Below are positions 62,325-62,500 of a stretch of DNA of 62,500 bases, piece after piece. The notes beneath the pieces were generated by a model. The model saw nothing but the letters and a program-made list of their open reading frames with translations, was not told the DNA's origin and made no database searches. A program made the translations under genes and the position numbers. Numbering within the stretch: position 1 is the stretch's first letter; each line of letters opens with the position of its first letter. Origin of the DNA: Chrysomallon squamiferum (lineage: Eukaryota > Mollusca > Gastropoda > Neomphalida > Peltospiridae); contig CM022670.1 in the NCBI GenBank assembly GCA_012295275.1, positions 21,669,179 through 21,731,678 of the forward strand, in the 5' to 3' direction.

Positions 62325-62500
62325 CATACATACACATACATACACATTACATACATACAGATATATACACACAGAGACGCATTTATATATGAGAAGAAAA
62401 AGTGGAGAAATGTTTTTCTTGTCTATAATATTTGAAACCGACTTACCAAACTTTGCAAAAATCTCGACACGTGTCAAAAAAATAAAACACATAAGAAAAA
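52000..62500 (-). CDS. Gene D: fucolectin-EGF receptor with ITAM-like tail, 5' end cut by the window
   Basis: The best preserved of the C/D pair. Exons: signal (from 62447, cut at 62500), FTP (59624-59839, 58946-59173), intact EGF exons (56752-56904, 55938-56072, 54930-55064, 54040-54174, 53291-53425), TM (52488-52587), tail (52000-52261). Three further EGF exons are broken (55258-55364, 54589-54717, 52956-53090) and must be skipped; all neighbours are phase 1, so the frame holds. The predicted mature protein is a lectin head, five EGF repeats, one helix and an 86-residue tail with YEAV, YDAL and YEQM. YDAL-x10-YEQM resembles an ITAM, as in Draper/MEGF10-type phagocytic receptors, and YEQM fits the YxxM docking motif for PI3-kinase p85. 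A role in glycan recognition and engulfment or signalling is inferred. Confidence 0.75.
52488..52587 (-). CDS. Gene D transmembrane exon
   Basis: 100 nt, CAG acceptor, GTAAGC donor. After SQQMTTDTV the helix reads SMIFSSLTVLGLILSSAALI, then LVIR. Confidence 0.83.
52956..53090 (-). pseudogene. Gene D EGF exon 8 with in-frame stop
   Basis: 135 nt. ECRSGKY is followed by TAA; all else (CGQCKIETCDFISGNC-like) is conserved, and the donor GTGAAT is plausible. Shared with gene C. Confidence 0.75.
53291..53425 (-). CDS. Gene D EGF exon 7
   Basis: 135 nt, opens ECRPGRYGKNCKFTCGNC, contains CDRLSGNCVGGCTARYTGN, GTAAGT donor. Confidence 0.85.
54040..54174 (-). CDS. Gene D EGF exon 6
   Basis: 135 nt, opens ECGSGTYGLNCNLSCDNCEN, contains CDHISGTCISGCIDGFVGD, TAG acceptor, GTAAAT donor. 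The gene C copy has lost its end. Confidence 0.83.
54589..54717 (-). pseudogene. Gene D EGF exon 5, decayed type C
   Basis: 129 nt. It opens ECDSEKFGSNCNFTCGKC, then loses cysteines (NNIRSFIYDKC) and contains TAA near the end. The acceptor is kept and a GTGTGT donor is possible. Confidence 0.7.
54930..55064 (-). CDS. Gene D EGF exon 4 (type C)
   Basis: 135 nt, opens ECRSGKYGSDCNSTCGQC, contains TCHFISGNCTGGCKDGFQ, GTTGTA donor. Confidence 0.82.
55258..55364 (-). pseudogene. Gene D EGF exon 3 (type C), truncated
   Basis: Opens ECRSGKYGFDCNSTCGQC and runs to GGCKDG, then TGA. The last codons and donor are replaced by simple-repeat intron DNA. Counterpart of the intact gene C exon 42672-42806. 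Confidence 0.78.
55938..56072 (-). CDS. Gene D EGF exon 2 (type B)
   Basis: 135 nt, opens ECRPGTYGKNCKSRCGNC, contains CDRFSGNCTEGCTAGYTG, GTAAGT donor, (ATT)n acceptor. Confidence 0.85.
56752..56904 (-). CDS. Gene D EGF exon 1 (type A)
   Basis: 153 nt, opens CELKVKYGSNCDKLCKKRHC, contains SSCDVHTGKC, GTAAAT donor. In C the corresponding position holds two tandem copies. Confidence 0.85.
57280..57830 (+). mobile_element. Tc1/mariner-like transposase relic in a gene D intron
   Basis: A plus-strand ORF from 57307 contains LWKRFKTTN, SRSGRSRLTTARVDDFL and LRQRFVTSQ, the helix-turn-helix and linker of Tc1-like transposases. It then shifts frame into RRPVDRPQLLACHVRA-type sequence. Same insertion as at 45.64 kb. 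Confidence 0.7.
58140..58560. other. Insertion in gene D intron absent from gene C
   Basis: About 420 bp not present at the matching place in gene C (46.52 kb): AAAT/AGAAT simple repeats, a GC-richer stretch around 58260-58320 and TATG repeats. Origin not recognised. Confidence 0.45.
58946..59173 (-). CDS. Gene D FTP lectin, second exon
   Basis: 228 nt, open. It reads ERRRRGVQIYTNTAVNSSNT, LCGTVTGRRYGSDIPDV, RYVTVYQG, and ends IVEVEVY. TAG acceptor, GTGAGT donor. Confidence 0.87.
59505..59570. repeat. (AAAT)n microsatellite
   Basis: About 17 tetranucleotide units in the intron between the FTP exons of gene D. Confidence 0.92.
59624..59839 (-). CDS. Gene D FTP lectin, first exon
   Basis: 216 nt, open. 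It reads ENVALHKSAYQSSYYSDYYM, LAVDGETKQNGYNFIHTG and FTWWEVDLGKLYFVHEVKIY. CAG acceptor, GTAAGT donor. Confidence 0.87.
61133..61213. repeat. (CT)n microsatellite
   Basis: About 80 bp. The matching place in gene C (49.16 kb) has only a short CT/GTCT run, so it expanded in D. Confidence 0.92.
61501..62098. mobile_element. Non-autonomous TA-inserting DNA transposon, 598 bp
   Basis: Terminal inverted repeats CCGTATATACTTGTGTATAA (left) and its complement ending GTATATACGG (right). The element is flanked by TA at 61499-61500 and 62099-62100. Gene C has the empty site (CATTTAATTTAAATTT near 49.51 kb) with a single TA, so the insertion is younger than the C/D duplication. No transposase ORF. TA target and termini fit the Tc1/mariner/pogo superfamily. 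Confidence 0.8.
62275..62350. repeat. (CATA)n microsatellite
   Basis: Tetranucleotide tract between the transposon and the signal exon of gene D. Confidence 0.9.
62447..62500 (-). CDS. Gene D exon 1, signal peptide, truncated by the window edge
   Basis: Reads FLTRVEIFAKFG before the GTAAGT donor at 62441-62446, as in gene C. The start codon should lie about 25 bp beyond the edge. Confidence 0.8.

Overview
The window is intron-rich animal DNA, very AT-rich and full of long microsatellites, with every recognisable gene on the minus strand. It holds a head-to-tail array of four related multi-exon genes, called here A, B, C and D from left to right. Each encodes, or once encoded, a type I membrane receptor with the same plan: a 79-nt signal-peptide exon, a two-exon fucolectin-type (FTP, eel-fucolectin/tachylectin-4/pentraxin) lectin domain, a run of one-exon EGF modules, a one-exon transmembrane helix and a short cytoplasmic tail. 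I assembled the exons by reading GT/AG borders and reading frame by hand. Almost every exon starts and ends in phase 1, so modules can be added, lost or skipped without breaking the frame. The EGF modules resemble those of MEGF10/Draper/CED-1-type engulfment receptors. The D tail carries YDAL and YEQM ten residues apart, which is an ITAM-like arrangement. A lophotrochozoan, probably a mollusc and perhaps a cephalopod, is my best guess from the lectin-EGF family, a mollusc-like SINE tail and the microsatellite load. This is inference.

Layout. 1-6663: gene A without its tail exon(s): signal, FTP, one broken and four intact EGF exons, TM. Its introns hold two Tigger/pogo transposon relics. 6664-11.6k: intergenic, with simple repeats and dispersed low-copy repeats. 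11.6-32.4k: gene B, with 20 intact and 4 broken EGF exons of two alternating types, TM, and a decayed tail with a 27-bp tyrosine-rich minisatellite. 32.4-39.1k: intergenic, with a SINE-like copy, an orphan broken EGF exon and a small CpG-richer patch. 39.1-49.9k: gene C, with frame-breaking lesions in the lectin and tail and several decayed EGF exons; probably a pseudogene. 50.0-62.5k: gene D, a tandem copy of the C block (period about 12.7 kb), with an intact lectin, five intact and three broken EGF exons and an intact tail. Its signal exon runs off the right edge.

How the genes fit together. The family appears to be a lectin-plus-EGF recognition receptor array evolving by whole-gene duplication and by exon duplication. 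Trinucleotide (ATT)n tracts sit directly at many EGF acceptor sites. Old exons decay in place, presumably tolerated because phase 1-1 exons can be skipped. Ligand, cell type and signalling are not visible in DNA. The Draper-like role is inferred from architecture and tail motifs.
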